The notes under the pieces are model-generated. The model did no database searches. It was given only the letters and a program-made list of their open reading frames with translations, and was not told the origin of the DNA. The position numbers were made by a program, and so were the translations under genes. A stretch of 64,000 nt of DNA from Symsagittifera roscoffensis (Eukaryota > Xenacoelomorpha > Acoela > Convolutidae): contig NC_087070.1 in assembly GCF_963678635.1 (NCBI RefSeq), forward strand, positions 41,731,831 to 41,795,830, in the 5' to 3' direction. Of the stretch, positions 1-12,900 are shown piece by piece. Position 1 is the stretch's first letter. Each line of letters begins with the position of its first letter.

Positions 1-1039
1 GAAAAAGCTTTAATTTTTTCCCAAGCTGATTCGATTTACAAACCAAATTGAAATATTTCAAAAAACTTAAATTTTTGCAAACTGATTCAATCTATAAAAT
101 AACTTGAAAGTTTTTGAAAATTCATAGCTTTCAAAGCTTTCCTAGAAAAAATTCCGAGCCTTTCTCGAATCGAATCGGTCCACAAACATATTTGAAATTT
201 GTGAAAGTTTCATAGCTTGATTAGTCTACTTCAAAAATTTCAAAGTTTTTGGCGAACCGATTCAGTCTATGAAGAAAATTAAAATATTCCAAATTTTCAT
301 AGCTTTAAAAGCTTGCTCAGAGAAACTTGAAATTTCTTGCGAACTGATTTGGCTTACGAAATAACTTGAATATTTTCAAAGTTGGTTAGCTCTAATAGCT
401 TGCTTAGAAAAACTTCAACAGTTCGTCGACCAATTCGGGGTCACCGAAATGGCTCTAAAAAGATCACAAAGTTTCATAGCTTGAATAGCTTGCTTATAAA
501 AATTTATTTTCTTCCCAAGCTGATTCGATTTATTTAACAAACTGAACTATTTCAAAAAACTCAATTTTTTTGCGAACTGATTCAATCATGAAAAATTTGA
601 AAGATTTTGAATTTTCATAGCCTTCAAAGCTTGCCTAGAAAAACTTCGAGCTTTTTGCGAACCGAATCGGTCCACAATTTTAATTGAAATAATTCGAAGT
701 TTCAGAGTTTGACTTGATACTTCAAAATTTTTGAAGCTTTTCGCCAACCGATTCAGTCTTTAAAAAACTTAAAATAATTCGAATAATCATAGCTTTAGAA
801 TCTTTCTTATTTCATTAACTTAAAGCTTTTTGCGAATTTATTCAGTTTATGAAATAACTTTAGGTTTTTCAAAGTTGCTTAGCTCTAATAGCTTGCGTAG
901 AAAATTTTCAACAGTTCGTCGACCGATCACAAAGTTTCATAGCTTGAATAGGTTACTAAAAAAACTTTATTTTATTCCCAAGCTGATTCAATTTATGAAA
1001 CAAATTGAACTATTTCAAAAACCTAATTTTTTTGCGAAC

Positions 1040-3100
1040 TGATTTAATCTATAAAATAACTTGAAAGTTTTTGAAAATTCATAGCTTTCAAAGCTTGCCT
1101 AGAAAAACTTTCGAGCTTTTCTCGAACCTAGTCAATCCACAAATTTATTTGAAAATTGTGAAAGTTTCATAGCTTGATTAGTCTACTTCAAAAATTTCAA
1201 AGTTTTTGGCTAACCGATTCAGTCTACGAAGGAAATTAAAACACTCCAAATTTTCATAGCTTTAAAAGCTTGCTCAGAAAAACTTGAAGCTTCTTGCAAA
1301 CTGATTCGGTTTATGAAATAATTTTAGGTTTTTCAAGGTTAATTATCTGTAATAGTTAGATTTAGAAACTTTCTTATTTCATTAACTTGAAGCTTCTTGC
1401 GAATTTATTCAGTTTATGAAATAACTTCAAATTTTTCAAATTTGGTTAGCTCTATTAGCTTGCTTAGAAAATTTTCAACAGTTTGTCGATCGATTCGGTG
1501 AACAAAATGGCTTTTAAAATATCACAAGGTTTAATAGCTTGAATATGTTGTTGAAAAAGCTTTAATTTTGTCCCAAGCTGATTCGATTTACAAACCAAAT
1601 TGAACTATTTCAAAAAACTTAAATTTTTTGCAAACTGATTCAATCTATAAAATAATTTGAAAGATTTTGAATTTTCATAGCCTTCAAAGCTTGCCTAGAA
1701 AAACTTCGAGCTTTTCGCGAACCGAATCGGTCCACAATTTTAATTGAAATAATTCGAAGTTTCAGAGTTTGACTTGATGCTTCAAAATTTTTGAAGCTTT
1801 TCGCCAACCGATTCAGTCTTTAAAAAAACTTGCAATAATTCAAAAAATTGTAGCTTTAGAATCTTTCTTATTTCATTAACTTAAAGCTTCTTGCGAAAAT
1901 ATTCAGTTTTTGAAATAACTTTAGGTTTTTCAAAGTTGCTTAGCTCTAATAGCTTGCGTAGAAAATTTTCAACAGTTCGTCGACCAATTCGGGGTCACCG
2001 AAATGTCTCTAAAAAGATCACAAAGTTTCATAGCTTGAATAGGTTGCTAAAAAAACTTTATTTTATTCCCAAGCTGATTCAATTTATGAAACAAATTGAA
2101 CTATTTCAAAAAACCTAATTTTTTTGCGAACTGATTTAATCTATAAAATAACTTGAAAGTTTTTGAAAATTCATAGCTTTCAAAGCTTGCCTAGAAAAAC
2201 TTTCGAGCTTTTCTCGAACTTAGTCAATCCACAAATTTATTTGAAAATTGTGAAAGTTTCATAGCTTGATTAGTCTACTTCAAAAATTTCAAAGTTTTTG
2301 GCCAACCGATTCAGTCTACGAAGGAAATTAAAACATTCCAAATTTTCATAGCTTTAAAAGCTTGCTCAGAAAAACTTGAAGCTTCTTGCAAACTGATTCG
2401 GTTTATGAAATAACTTTAGGTTTTTCAAGGTTAATTATCTGTAATAGTTAGATTTAGAAACTTTCTTTTTTCCTTAACTTGAAGCTTCTTGCGAATTTAT
2501 TCAGTTTATGAAATAACTTCAAATTTTTCAAAGTTGGTTAGCTCTATTAGCTTGCTTAGAAAATTTTCAACAGTTTGTCGATCGATTCGGTGAACAAAAT
2601 GGCTTTCAAAATATCACAAGGTTTAATAGCTTGAATACTTTGTTGAAAAAGCTTTAATTTTTTCCCAAGCTGATTCGATTTACAAACCAAATTGAAATGT
2701 TTCAAAAAACTTAAATTTTTGCAAACTGATTCAATCTATAAAATAACTTGAAAGATTTTGAATTTTCATAGCCTTCAAAGCTTGCCTAGAAAAACTTCGA
2801 GCTTTTCGCGAACCGAATCGGTCCACAATTTTAATTGAAATAATTCGAAGTTTCAGAGTTTGACTTGATGCTTCAAAATTTTTGAAGCTTTTCGCCAACC
2901 GATTCAGTCTTTAAAAAAACTTATAATAATTCAAAAAATCATAGCTTTAGAATCTTTCTTATTTCATTAACTTAAAGCTTCTTGCGAAATTATTCAGTTT
3001 ATGAAATAACTTTAGGTTTTTCAAAGTTGCTTAGCTCTAATAGCTTGCGTAGAAAATTTTCAACAGTTCGTCGACCAATTCGGTGTCACCGAAATGGCTC
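1040..3100 (+). repeat. Satellite segment shared with domain C, copy 1
   Basis: About 2.06 kb that reappears at 25,729-27,790 with an offset of 24,689-24,690 bp. The copies share distinctive variants, such as a CGAACCTAGTCAATCCAC segment near 1,125, that are not general to the array. Confidence 0.75.
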
Positions 3101-3529
3101 TAAAAAGATCACAAAGTTTCATAGCTTGAATATGTTGCTTAAAAAAATTTATTTTCTTCCCAAGCTGATTCGATTTATGAAACAAATTGAACAATTTCAA
3201 AGAAGTTAAATTTTTTGCGAACTTATTTAATCTACAAAATAACTGGAAAGTTTTTGAAAATTCATAGCTTTCAAAGCTTTCCGAGAAAAAATTCCGAGCT
3301 TTTCTCGAACCGAATCGGTCCACAAACATATTTGAAATTTGTGAAAGTTTCATAGCTTGATTAGTCTACTTCACAAATTTCAAAGTTTTTGGCGAACCGA
3401 TTCAGTCTATGAAGAAAATTAAAATATTCCAAATTTTCATAGCTTTAAAAGCTTGCTCAGAAAAACTTGAAGTTTCTTGCGAACTGATTTGGCTTACGAA
3501 ATAACTTGAATATTTTCAAAGTTGGTTAG

Positions 3530-6390
3530 CTCTAATAGCTTGCTTAGAAAAACTTCAACAGTTCGTCGACCGATTCGGTCACCGAAATGGCTTTAAAAAG
3601 ATCACAAAGTTTCATAGCTTGAATAGGTTGCTTAAAAAAATTTATTTTCTTCCCAAGTTGATTCGATTTATGAAACAAATTGAACAATTTCAAAAAAGTT
3701 AAATTTTTTGCGAACTTATTTAATCTACAAAATAACTGGAAAGTTTTTGAAAATTCATAGCTTTCAAAGCTTGCTCAGAAAAACTTGAAGTTTCTTGCGA
3801 ACTGATTTGGCTTATGAAATAACTTGAAATTTTTCAAAGTTGGTTAGCTCTAATAGCTTGCTTAGAAATTTTTCAACGGTTCGTCGACCGATTCGGGATC
3901 ACCGAAATGGCTCTAAAAAGATCACAAAGTTTCATAGCTTGAATATGTTGCTTAAAAAATTTTATTTTCTTCCCAAGCTGATTCGATTTATGAAACAAAT
4001 TGAACTATTTCAAAAAACTTAAATTTTTTGCGAACTGATTTAATCTATAAAATAACTTGAAAGTTTTTGAAAATTCATAGCTTTCAAAGCTTTCCTAGAA
4101 AAAATTCCGAGCCTTTCTCGAATCGAATCGGTCCACAAACATATTTGAAATTTGTGAAAGTTTCATAGCTTGATTAGTCTACTTCAAAAATTTCAAAGTT
4201 TTTGGCGAACCGATTCAGTCTATGAAGAAAATTAAAATATTCCAAATTTTCATAGCTTTAAAAGCTTGCTCAGAGAAACTTGAAGTTTCTTGCGAACTGA
4301 TTTGGCTTACGAAATAACTTGAATATTTTCAAAGTTGGTTAGCTCTAATAGCTTGCTTAGAAAAACTTCAACAGTTCTTCGACCGATTCGGTCACCGAAA
4401 TGGCTTTAAAAAGATCACAAAGTTTCATAGCTTGAATAGGTTGCTTAAAAAAATTTATTTTCTTCCCAAGCTGATTCGATTTATGAAACAAATTGAACTA
4501 TTTTAAGAAAAAGTTTTTTTTTGCGAACTGATTCAATCTACAAAATAACTGGAAAGTTTTTGAAAATTCATAGCTTTCAAAGCTTGCTCAGAAAAACTTG
4601 AAGTTTCTTGCGAACTGATTTGGCTTATGAAATAACTTGAAATTTTTCAAAGTTGGTTAGCTCTAATAGCTCGCTTAGAAGTTTTTAACTTTTTCACAAA
4701 ATGATTCTGTTTATTTACTCTAACATTTCACAGCTTTTAAAGCATTCTTATAAAAACTGAAACCTTTCTTAAACCGATTCGGTCCACCAGCTTATTTGAA
4801 GAAATTCGAGCTTCTGAGTTTGACTTGATACCCCAAAGTTTTTTAAGCTTTTGCCAACCGATTCAGTCTTAAAAAAACTTATACTTATTCAAAAAATCAT
4901 AGCTTTAGAAATTTTTTTTTCATTAACTTGAAGCTTCTTGCAAACTTATCCAGCTTATGGCATAACTTGAAACTTTTCAAAGTTGTTTAGCTCTATTAGC
5001 ATGCTTAAAAATATTTCAACAGTTCGTCGACCAATTCGGGGTCACCGAAATGGCTCTAAAAAGATCACAAAGTTTCATAGCTTGAATATGTTGCTTAAAA
5101 AAATTTATTTTCTTCCCAAGCTGATTCGATTTATGAAACAAATGAACTATTTCAAAAAACTTAAATTTTTTGCGAACTGATTTAATCTATAAAATAACTT
5201 GAAAGTTTTTGAAAATTCATAGCTTTCAAAGCTTTCCTAGAAAAAATTCCGAGCTTTTCTCGAACCGAATCGGTCCACAAACATATTTGAAATTTGTGAA
5301 AGTTTCATAGCTTGATTAGTCTACTTCAAAAATTTCAAAGTTTTTGGCTTTTGGCGAATCGATTCAGTCTATGAAGAAAATTAAAACATTCCAAATTTTA
5401 ATAGCTTTAAAAGCTTGCTCAGAAAAACTTGAAGTTTCTTGCGAACTGATTTGGCTTACGAAATAACTTGAATATTTTCAAAGTTGGTTAGCTCTAATAG
5501 CTTGCTTAGAAAAATTTCAACAGTTCGTCGACCAATTCGGGGTCACCGAAATGGCTCTAAAAAGATCACAAAGTTTCATAGCTTGAATAGCTTGCTTATA
5601 AAAATTTATTTTCTTCCCAAGCTGATTCGATTTATGAAACAAATTGAACTATTTAAACAAATTTTTTTTTTTGCAAACTGATTCAATCTATAAAAAAAAC
5701 TTGTAAGATTTTGTAGTTTCCTAGCTTTCAAAGCTTGCCTAGAAAAACTTCGAGCTTTTTGCCACCCGAATCGGACCACAATTTTATTTGGAATAATTCG
5801 AAGTTTCAGAGTTTGACTTGATACTTCAAAATTTTTGAAGCTTTTCGCCAACCAATTCAGTCTTTAAAAAAACTTACAAAAATTCAAAAAATCAAAGTTT
5901 TAAAAACTTTTTTATTTCAATAACTTTAAGCTTCTTGCTAACTCCTTCAGTTTATGAAAAAAATTGAAATTTTTCAAAGTTGCTTAGCTCTAATAGCTTT
6001 CTTAGAAAAACTTCAACAGTTCGTCGACCGATTCGGTCACCGAAATGGCTTTAAAAAGTTCTCAAAGTTTCATGGTTGAATAGGTGGCTTAAAAAGCTTT
6101 AAAATTTTCCCAAGCTGATTCGATTTAAGAAACAAATTGAACCATTTCAAAAAACTTCAGTTTTTTGCGAACTGATTCAATTTAAAAAATAATTTGAAAG
6201 AAATTGAAGTTTCATAGCTTTCAAAGCTTGCCTGGAAAAATTTCGAGATTTTCGCGAACCGAATCGGTCCACAAAATTATTTGACATAGTTCAAAGTTTC
6301 ATAGCTTGACTAGTCTACTTCAAAAATTTCAAAGCTTCCGGCGAATCGATTCAGTCTATGAAGGAAATTGAAATATTCCAAATTTTCATA
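3530..6390 (+). repeat. Segmental duplication inside satellite, copy 1
   Basis: This block of about 2.87 kb is repeated almost base for base 3,445 bp downstream (3,445-3,449 after small homopolymer indels). The match starts near 3,530 and fades near 6,390. An internal section, about 5,395-5,990, is also repeated 987 bp downstream, so duplications are nested. Confidence 0.8.
3574..3586. other. Satellite dyad box (representative copy)
   Basis: TTCGGTCACCGAA is a perfect inverted repeat with 6-bp arms around one central base. It sits next to CGTCGACC in one unit type and recurs many times across the array, for example at 7,019-7,031. In other copies it is widened to TTCGGGGTCACCGAA with 5-bp arms. 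It could be a protein-binding site, but this is inference only. Confidence 0.6.
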
Positions 6391-6974
6391 GCTTTAAAAG
6401 CTTGCTCAGAAAAACTTGAAGTTTCTTGCGAACTGATTTGGCTTACGAAATAACTTGAATATTTTCAAAGTTGGTTAGCTCTAATAGCTTGCTTAGAAAA
6501 ATTTCAACAGTTCGTCGACCAATTCGGGGTCACCGAAATGGCTCTAAAAAGATCACAAAGTTTCATAGCTTGAATAGCTTGCTTATAAAAATTTATTTTC
6601 TTCCCAAGCTGATTCGATTTATGAAACAAATTGAACTATTTAAAAAAAATTTTTTTTTTGCAAACTGATTCAATCTATAAAAAAAACTTGTAAGATTTTG
6701 TAGTTTCCTAGCTTTCAAAGCTTGCTTAGAAAAACTTCGAGCTTTTTGCCACCCGAATCGGACCACAATTTTATTTGGAATAATTCGAAGTTTCAGAGTT
6801 TGACTTGATACTTCAAAATTTTTGAAGCTTTTCGCCAACCAATTCAGTCTTTAAAAAAACTTACAAAAATTCAAAAAATCAAAGTTTTAAAAACTTTTTT
6901 ATTTCAATAACTTTAAGCTTCTTGCTAACTCCTTCAGTTTATGAAAAAAATTGAAATTTTTCAAAGTTGCTTAG

Positions 6975-9840
6975 CTCTAATAGCTTGCTTAGAAAAACTT
7001 CAACAGTTCGTCGACCGATTCGGTCACCGAAATGGCTTTAAAAAGATCACAAAGTTTCATAGCTTGAATAGGTTGCTTACAAAAATTTATTTTCTTCCCA
7101 AGCTGATTCGATTTATGAAACAAATTGAACAATTTCAAAAAAGTTAAATTTTTTGCGAACTTATTTAATCTACAAAATAACTGGAAAGTTTTTGAAAATT
7201 CATAGCTTTCAAAGCTTGCTCAGAAAAACTTGAAGTTTCTTGCGAACTGATTTGGCTTATGAAATAACTTGAAATTTTTCAAAGTTGGTTAGCTCTAATA
7301 GCTTGCTTAGAAATTTTTCAACGGTTCGTCGACCGATTCGGGATCACCGAAATGGCTCTAAAAAGATCACAACGTTTCATAGCTGGAATATGTTGCTTAA
7401 AAAAATTTATTTTCTTCCCAAGCTGATTCGATTTATGAAACAAATTGAACTATTTCAAAAAACTTAAATTTTTTGCGAACTGATTTAATCTATAAAATAA
7501 CTTGAAAGTTTTTGAAAATTCATAGCTTTCAAAGCTTTCCTAGAAAAAATTCCGAGCCTTTCTCGAATCGAATCGGTCCACAAACATATTTGAAATTTGT
7601 GAAAGTTTCATAGCTTGATTAGTCTACTTCAAAAATTTCAAAGTTTTTGGCGAACCGATTCAGTCTATGAAGAAAATTAAAATATTCCAAATTTTCATAG
7701 CTTTAAAAGCTTGCTCAGAGAAACTTGAAGTTTCTTGCGAACTGATTTGGCTTACGAAATAACTTGAATATTTTCAAAGTTGGTTAGCTCTAATAGCTTG
7801 CTTAGAAAAACTTCAACAGTTCTTCGACCGATTCGGTCACCGAAATGGCTTTAAAAAGATCACAAAGTTTCATAGCTTGAATAGGTTGCTTAAAAAAATT
7901 TATTTTCTTCCCAAGCTGATTCGATTTATGAAACAAATTGAACAATTTCAAAAAAGTTAAATTTTTTGCGAACTTATTTAATCTACAAAATAACTGGAAA
8001 GTTTTTGAAAATTCATAGCTTTCAAAGCTTGCTCAGAAAAACTTGAAGTTTCTTGCGAACTGATTTGGCTTATGAAATAACTTGAAATTTTTCAAAGTTG
8101 GTTAGCTCTAATAGCTCGCTTAGAAGTTTTTAACTTTTTCACAAAATGATTCTGTTTATTTACTCTAACATTTCACAGCTTTTAAAGCATTCTTATAAAA
8201 ACTGAAACCTTTCTTGAACCGATTCGGTCCACCAGCTTATTTGAAGAAATTCGAGCTTCTGAGTTTGACTTGATACCCCAAAGTTTTTTAAGCTTTTGCC
8301 AACCGATTCAGTCTTAAAAAAACTTATACTTATTCAAAAAATCATAGCTTTAGAAATTTTTTTTTCATTAACTTGAAGCTTCTTGCAAACTTATTCAGCT
8401 TATGGCATAACTTGAAACTTTTCAAAGTTGTTTAGCTCTATTAGCATGCTTAAAAATATTTCAACAGTTCGTCGACCAATTCGGGGTCACCGAAATGGCT
8501 CTAAAAAGATCACAAAGTTTCATAGCTTGAATATGTTGCTTAAAAAAATTTATTTTCTTCCCAAGCTGATTCGATTTATGAAACAAATGAACTATTTCAA
8601 AAAACTTAAATTTTTTGCGAACTGATTTAATCTATAAAATAACTTGAAAGTTTTTGAAAATTCATAGCTTTCAAAGCTTTCCTAGAAAAAATTCCGAGCT
8701 TTTCTCGAACCGAATCGGTCCACAAACATATTTGAAATTTGTGAAAGTTTCATAATTTGATTAGTCTACTTCAAAAATTTCAAAGTTTTTGGCTTTTGGC
8801 GAATCGATTCAGTCTATGAAGAAAATTAAAACATTCCAAATTTTAATAGCTTTAAAAGCTTGCTCAGAAAAACTTGAAGTTTCTTGCGAACTGATTTGGC
8901 TTACGAAATAACTTGAATATTTTCAAAGTTGGTTAGCTCTAATAGCTTGCTTAGAAAAATTTCAACAGTTCGTCGACCAATTCGGGGTCACCGAAATGGC
9001 TCTAAAAAGATCACAAAGTTTCATAGCTTGAATAGCTTGCTTATAAAAATTTATTTTCTTCCCAAGCTGATTCGATTTATGAAACAAATTGAACTATTTA
9101 AAAAAAAATTTTTTTTTGCAAACTGATTCAATCTATAAAAAAAACTTGTAAGATTTTGTAGTTTCCTAGCTTTCAAAGCTTGCCTAGAAAAACTTCGAGC
9201 TTTTTGCCACCCGAATCGGATCACAATTTTGTTTGGAATAATTCGAAGTTTCAGAGTTTGACTTGATACTTCAAAATTTTTGAAGCTTTTCGCCAACCAA
9301 TTCAGTCTTTAAAAAAACTTACAAAAATTCAAAAAATCAAAGTTTTAAAAACTTTTTTATTTCAATAACTTTAAGCTTCTTGATAACTCCTTCAGTTTAT
9401 GAAAAAAATTGAAATTTTTCAAAGTTGCTTAGCTCTAATAGCTTTCTTAGAAAAACTTCAACAGTTCGTCGACCGATTCGGTCACCGAAATGGCTTTAAA
9501 AAGTTCTCAAAGTTTCATGGTTGAATAGGTGGCTTAAAAAGCTTTAAAATTTTCCCAAGCTGATTCGATTTAAGAAACAAATTGAACCATTTCAAAAAAA
9601 AACTTCAGTTTTTTGCGAACTGATTCAATTTAAAAAATAATTTGAAAGAAATTGAAGTTTCATAGCTTTCAAAGCTTGCCTGGAAAAATTTCGAGATTTT
9701 CGCGAACCGAATCGGTCCACAAAATTATTTGACATAGTTCAAAGTTTCATAGCTTGACTAGTCTACTTCAAAAATTTCAAAGCTTCCGGCGAATCGATTC
9801 AGTCTATGAAGGAAATTAAAATATTCCAAATTTTCATAGC
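6975..9840 (+). repeat. Segmental duplication inside satellite, copy 2
   Basis: Second copy of the 3,530-6,390 block. Differences are few single bases and small A-run length changes, which points to a recent unequal exchange or a similar amplification event. Confidence 0.8.
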
Positions 9841-9939
9841 TTCAAAAGCTTGCTCCGAAAAACTTGAAGTTTCTTGCGAACTGATTCGGTTTATGAAATA
9901 ACTCTTTAAGTTTTTCAAGGTTGCTTAGCTGTAATAGCT

Positions 9940-12900
9940 TGCTTTGAAAAAATTCAACTGTTCGACAACCAATTCGCTCTACGAAATAACTTCAAAAAAC
10001 TCTAATTTTCCGAGCGTGAATAGCTTGCCTAGAAACATTAAAGCTCATCGCGTACCCATTCAGTCTATGGAGTACCTAATAACAATTTGAAATCTCATGG
10101 GTTTAAAAGCTTGCTTAGAAAAACTGTAATTTTTCTGCGGACGGATTTAGTCCACGAAATAACTTGAAAAAAGTTCACAAAGTTTGATAGCTTGAGTAGC
10201 TCGCTTAGAAGTTTTTAACTTTCTCACAAATTTATTCCGTTTATTTACTCTAACATTACCCAGCTTTTAAAGCATTCTTATAAAAACTGAAACCTTTCTT
10301 GAACCGATTCGGTCCACCAGCTTATTAGAAGAAATTCGAAGTTTCAGAGTTTGACTTGATTCTTCGAGTTTTTAAAGCTTTTGTCAACCAATTCAGTCTT
10401 AAAAAAATTAATACTAATTCAAAAATTCATAGCTTTAGATTTTTTTTTATTTCATTAACTTGAAGCTTGTAGCGAACTTATTCTGTTTATGGCATAACTT
10501 GAAACTTTTCAAAGTTGTTTAGCTCTAATAGCTTGCTTAGAAAAATTTCAACAGTTCGTCGACCAATTCGGGGTCACCGAAATGGCTCTAAAAAGATCAC
10601 AAAGTTTCATAGCTTGAATAGCTTGCTTATAAAAATTTATTTTCTTCCCAAGCTGATTCGATTTATGAAACAAATTGAACTATTTAAAAAAAAATTTTTT
10701 TTTGCGAATTGATTCAATCTATAAAAAAACTTGAAAGATTTTGAAGTTTCCTAGCTTTCAAAGCTTGCCTAGAAAAACTTCGAGCTTTTTGCGAACTGAA
10801 TCGGTCCACAATTTTATTTGAAATAATTCAAAGTTTCATAGCTTGACTAGTCTACTTCAAAAATTTCAGAGCTTTCGGCAAACCAATTCAATCTATGAAG
10901 GAAAATAAAACATTCCAAATTTTCGTAGCTTCAAAAGCTTGCTCAGAAAAACTTGAAGTTTCTTGCAAACTGATTCGGTTTATGAAATAACTTTTTAAGT
11001 TTTTCAAAATTGCTTAGCTGTTTTAGATTGCTTTGAAAAAATTCAACTGTTCGACACTCAATTCGCTCTACGAAATAACTTTAAAAAAACTCAAGTTTTC
11101 CGAGCGTGAATAGCTTGCCTAGAAAAAATAAAGCTCATCGCGTACCCATTCAGTCTATGGAGTAACTAATAACAATTTTAAATCTCATGGATTTGAAAGC
11201 TTGCTTAGAAAAACTGTAATTTTTCTGCGGACGGATTAAATCCACGAAATAACTTGAAAAAATATCACAAAAATTGATAGCTTGAGTAGCTCGCTTAGAA
11301 GTTTTTAACTTTTTCACAAAATGATTCTGTTTATTTACTCTAACATTTCACAGCTTTTAAAGCATTCTTGGAAAAACTGAAACCTTTCTTGAACCGATTG
11401 GGTCCACAGCTTATTTGAGGAAATTCGAGGTTTCAGAGTTTGACTTGATACTTCGAAGTTTTTAAAGCTTTTGCCAACCGATTCAGTCTTAAAAAAACTT
11501 ATACTAATTCAAAAAATCATAGCTTTAGAAATTTTTTTTCATTAACTTGAAGCTTCTTGCAAACTTATTCAGCTTATGGCATAACTTGAAACTTTTCAAA
11601 GTTGTTTAGCTCTAATAGCATGCTTAAAAATATTTCAACAGTTCGTCGACCGATTCGGGGTCACCGAAATGGCTCTAAAAAGATCACAAAGTTTCATAGC
11701 TTGAATATGTTGCTTAAAAAATTTATTTTCTTCCCAAGCTGATTCGATTTATGAAACAAATTGAACTATTTCAAAAAACTTAATTTTTTTGCGAACTGAT
11801 TTAATCTATAAAATAACTTGAAAGTTTTTGAAAATTCATAGCTTTCAAAGCTTTCCTAGAAAAAATTCCGAGCTTTTCTCGAACCAAATTGGTCCACAAA
11901 CATATTTGAAATTTGTGGAAGTTTCATAGCTGGATTAGTCTACTTCAAAAATTTCAAAGTTTTTGGCGAATCGATTCAGTCTATGAAGAAAATTAAAATA
12001 TTCCAAATTTTCATAGCTTTAAAAGCTTGCTCAGAAAAACTTGAAGTTTCTTGCGAACTGATTTGGCTTACGAAATAACTTGAATATTTTCAAAGTTGGT
12101 TAGCTCTAATAGCTTGCTTAGAAAAACTTCAACAGTTCGTCGACCGATTCGGTCACCGAAATGGCTTTAAAAAGATCACAAAGTTTCATAGCTTGAATAG
12201 GTTGCTTAAAAAAATTTATTTTCTTCCCAAGCTGATTCGATTTATGAAACAAATTGAACAATTTCAAAAAAGTTAAATTTTTTGCGAACTTATTCAATCT
12301 ACAAAATAACTGGAAAGTTTTTGAAAATTCATAGCTTTCAAAGCTTGCTCAGAAGAACTTGAAGTTTCTTGCGAACTGATTTGGCTTATGAAATAACTTG
12401 AATATTTTCAAAGTTGGTTAGCTCTAATAGCTTGCTTAGAAATTTTTCAACGGTTCGACGACCGATTCGGGATCACCGAAATAGCTCTAAGAAGATCACA
12501 AAATTTCATAGCTTGAATAGGTTGCTTAAAAAATTTATTTTCTTCCCAAGCTGATTCGATTTATGAAACAAATTGAATAATTTCAACAAAAAACTTAAAA
12601 TTTTTGCAAACTGATTCAATCTATAAAAAAAACTTGTAAGATTTTGTAGTTTCCTAGCTTTCAAAGCTTGCCTAGAAAAACTTCGAGCTTTTTGCCACCC
12701 GAATCGGACCACAATTTCATTTGGAATAATTCGAAGTTTCAGAGTTTGACTTGATACTTCAAAATTTTTGAAGCTTTTCGCCAACCAATTCAGTCTTTAA
12801 AAAAACTTACAAAAATTCAAAAAATCAAAGTTTTAAAAACTTTTTTATTTCAATAACTTTAAGCTTCTTGCTAACTCCTTCAGTTTATAAAAAAAATTGA

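Larger units (their letters stand above)
1..9940. repeat. Satellite domain A
   Basis: This part lacks the CTCATCGCGTACCC block that marks domain B. It contains a large tandem duplication (about 3,530-6,390 repeated at 6,975-9,840) and a segment (about 1,040-3,100) repeated in domain C. Fragments related to domain B (a TTTTTCACAAAATGATTCTG segment) occur near 4,690 and 8,135, so the domains share ancestry. The boundary with domain B is approximate. Confidence 0.7.
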
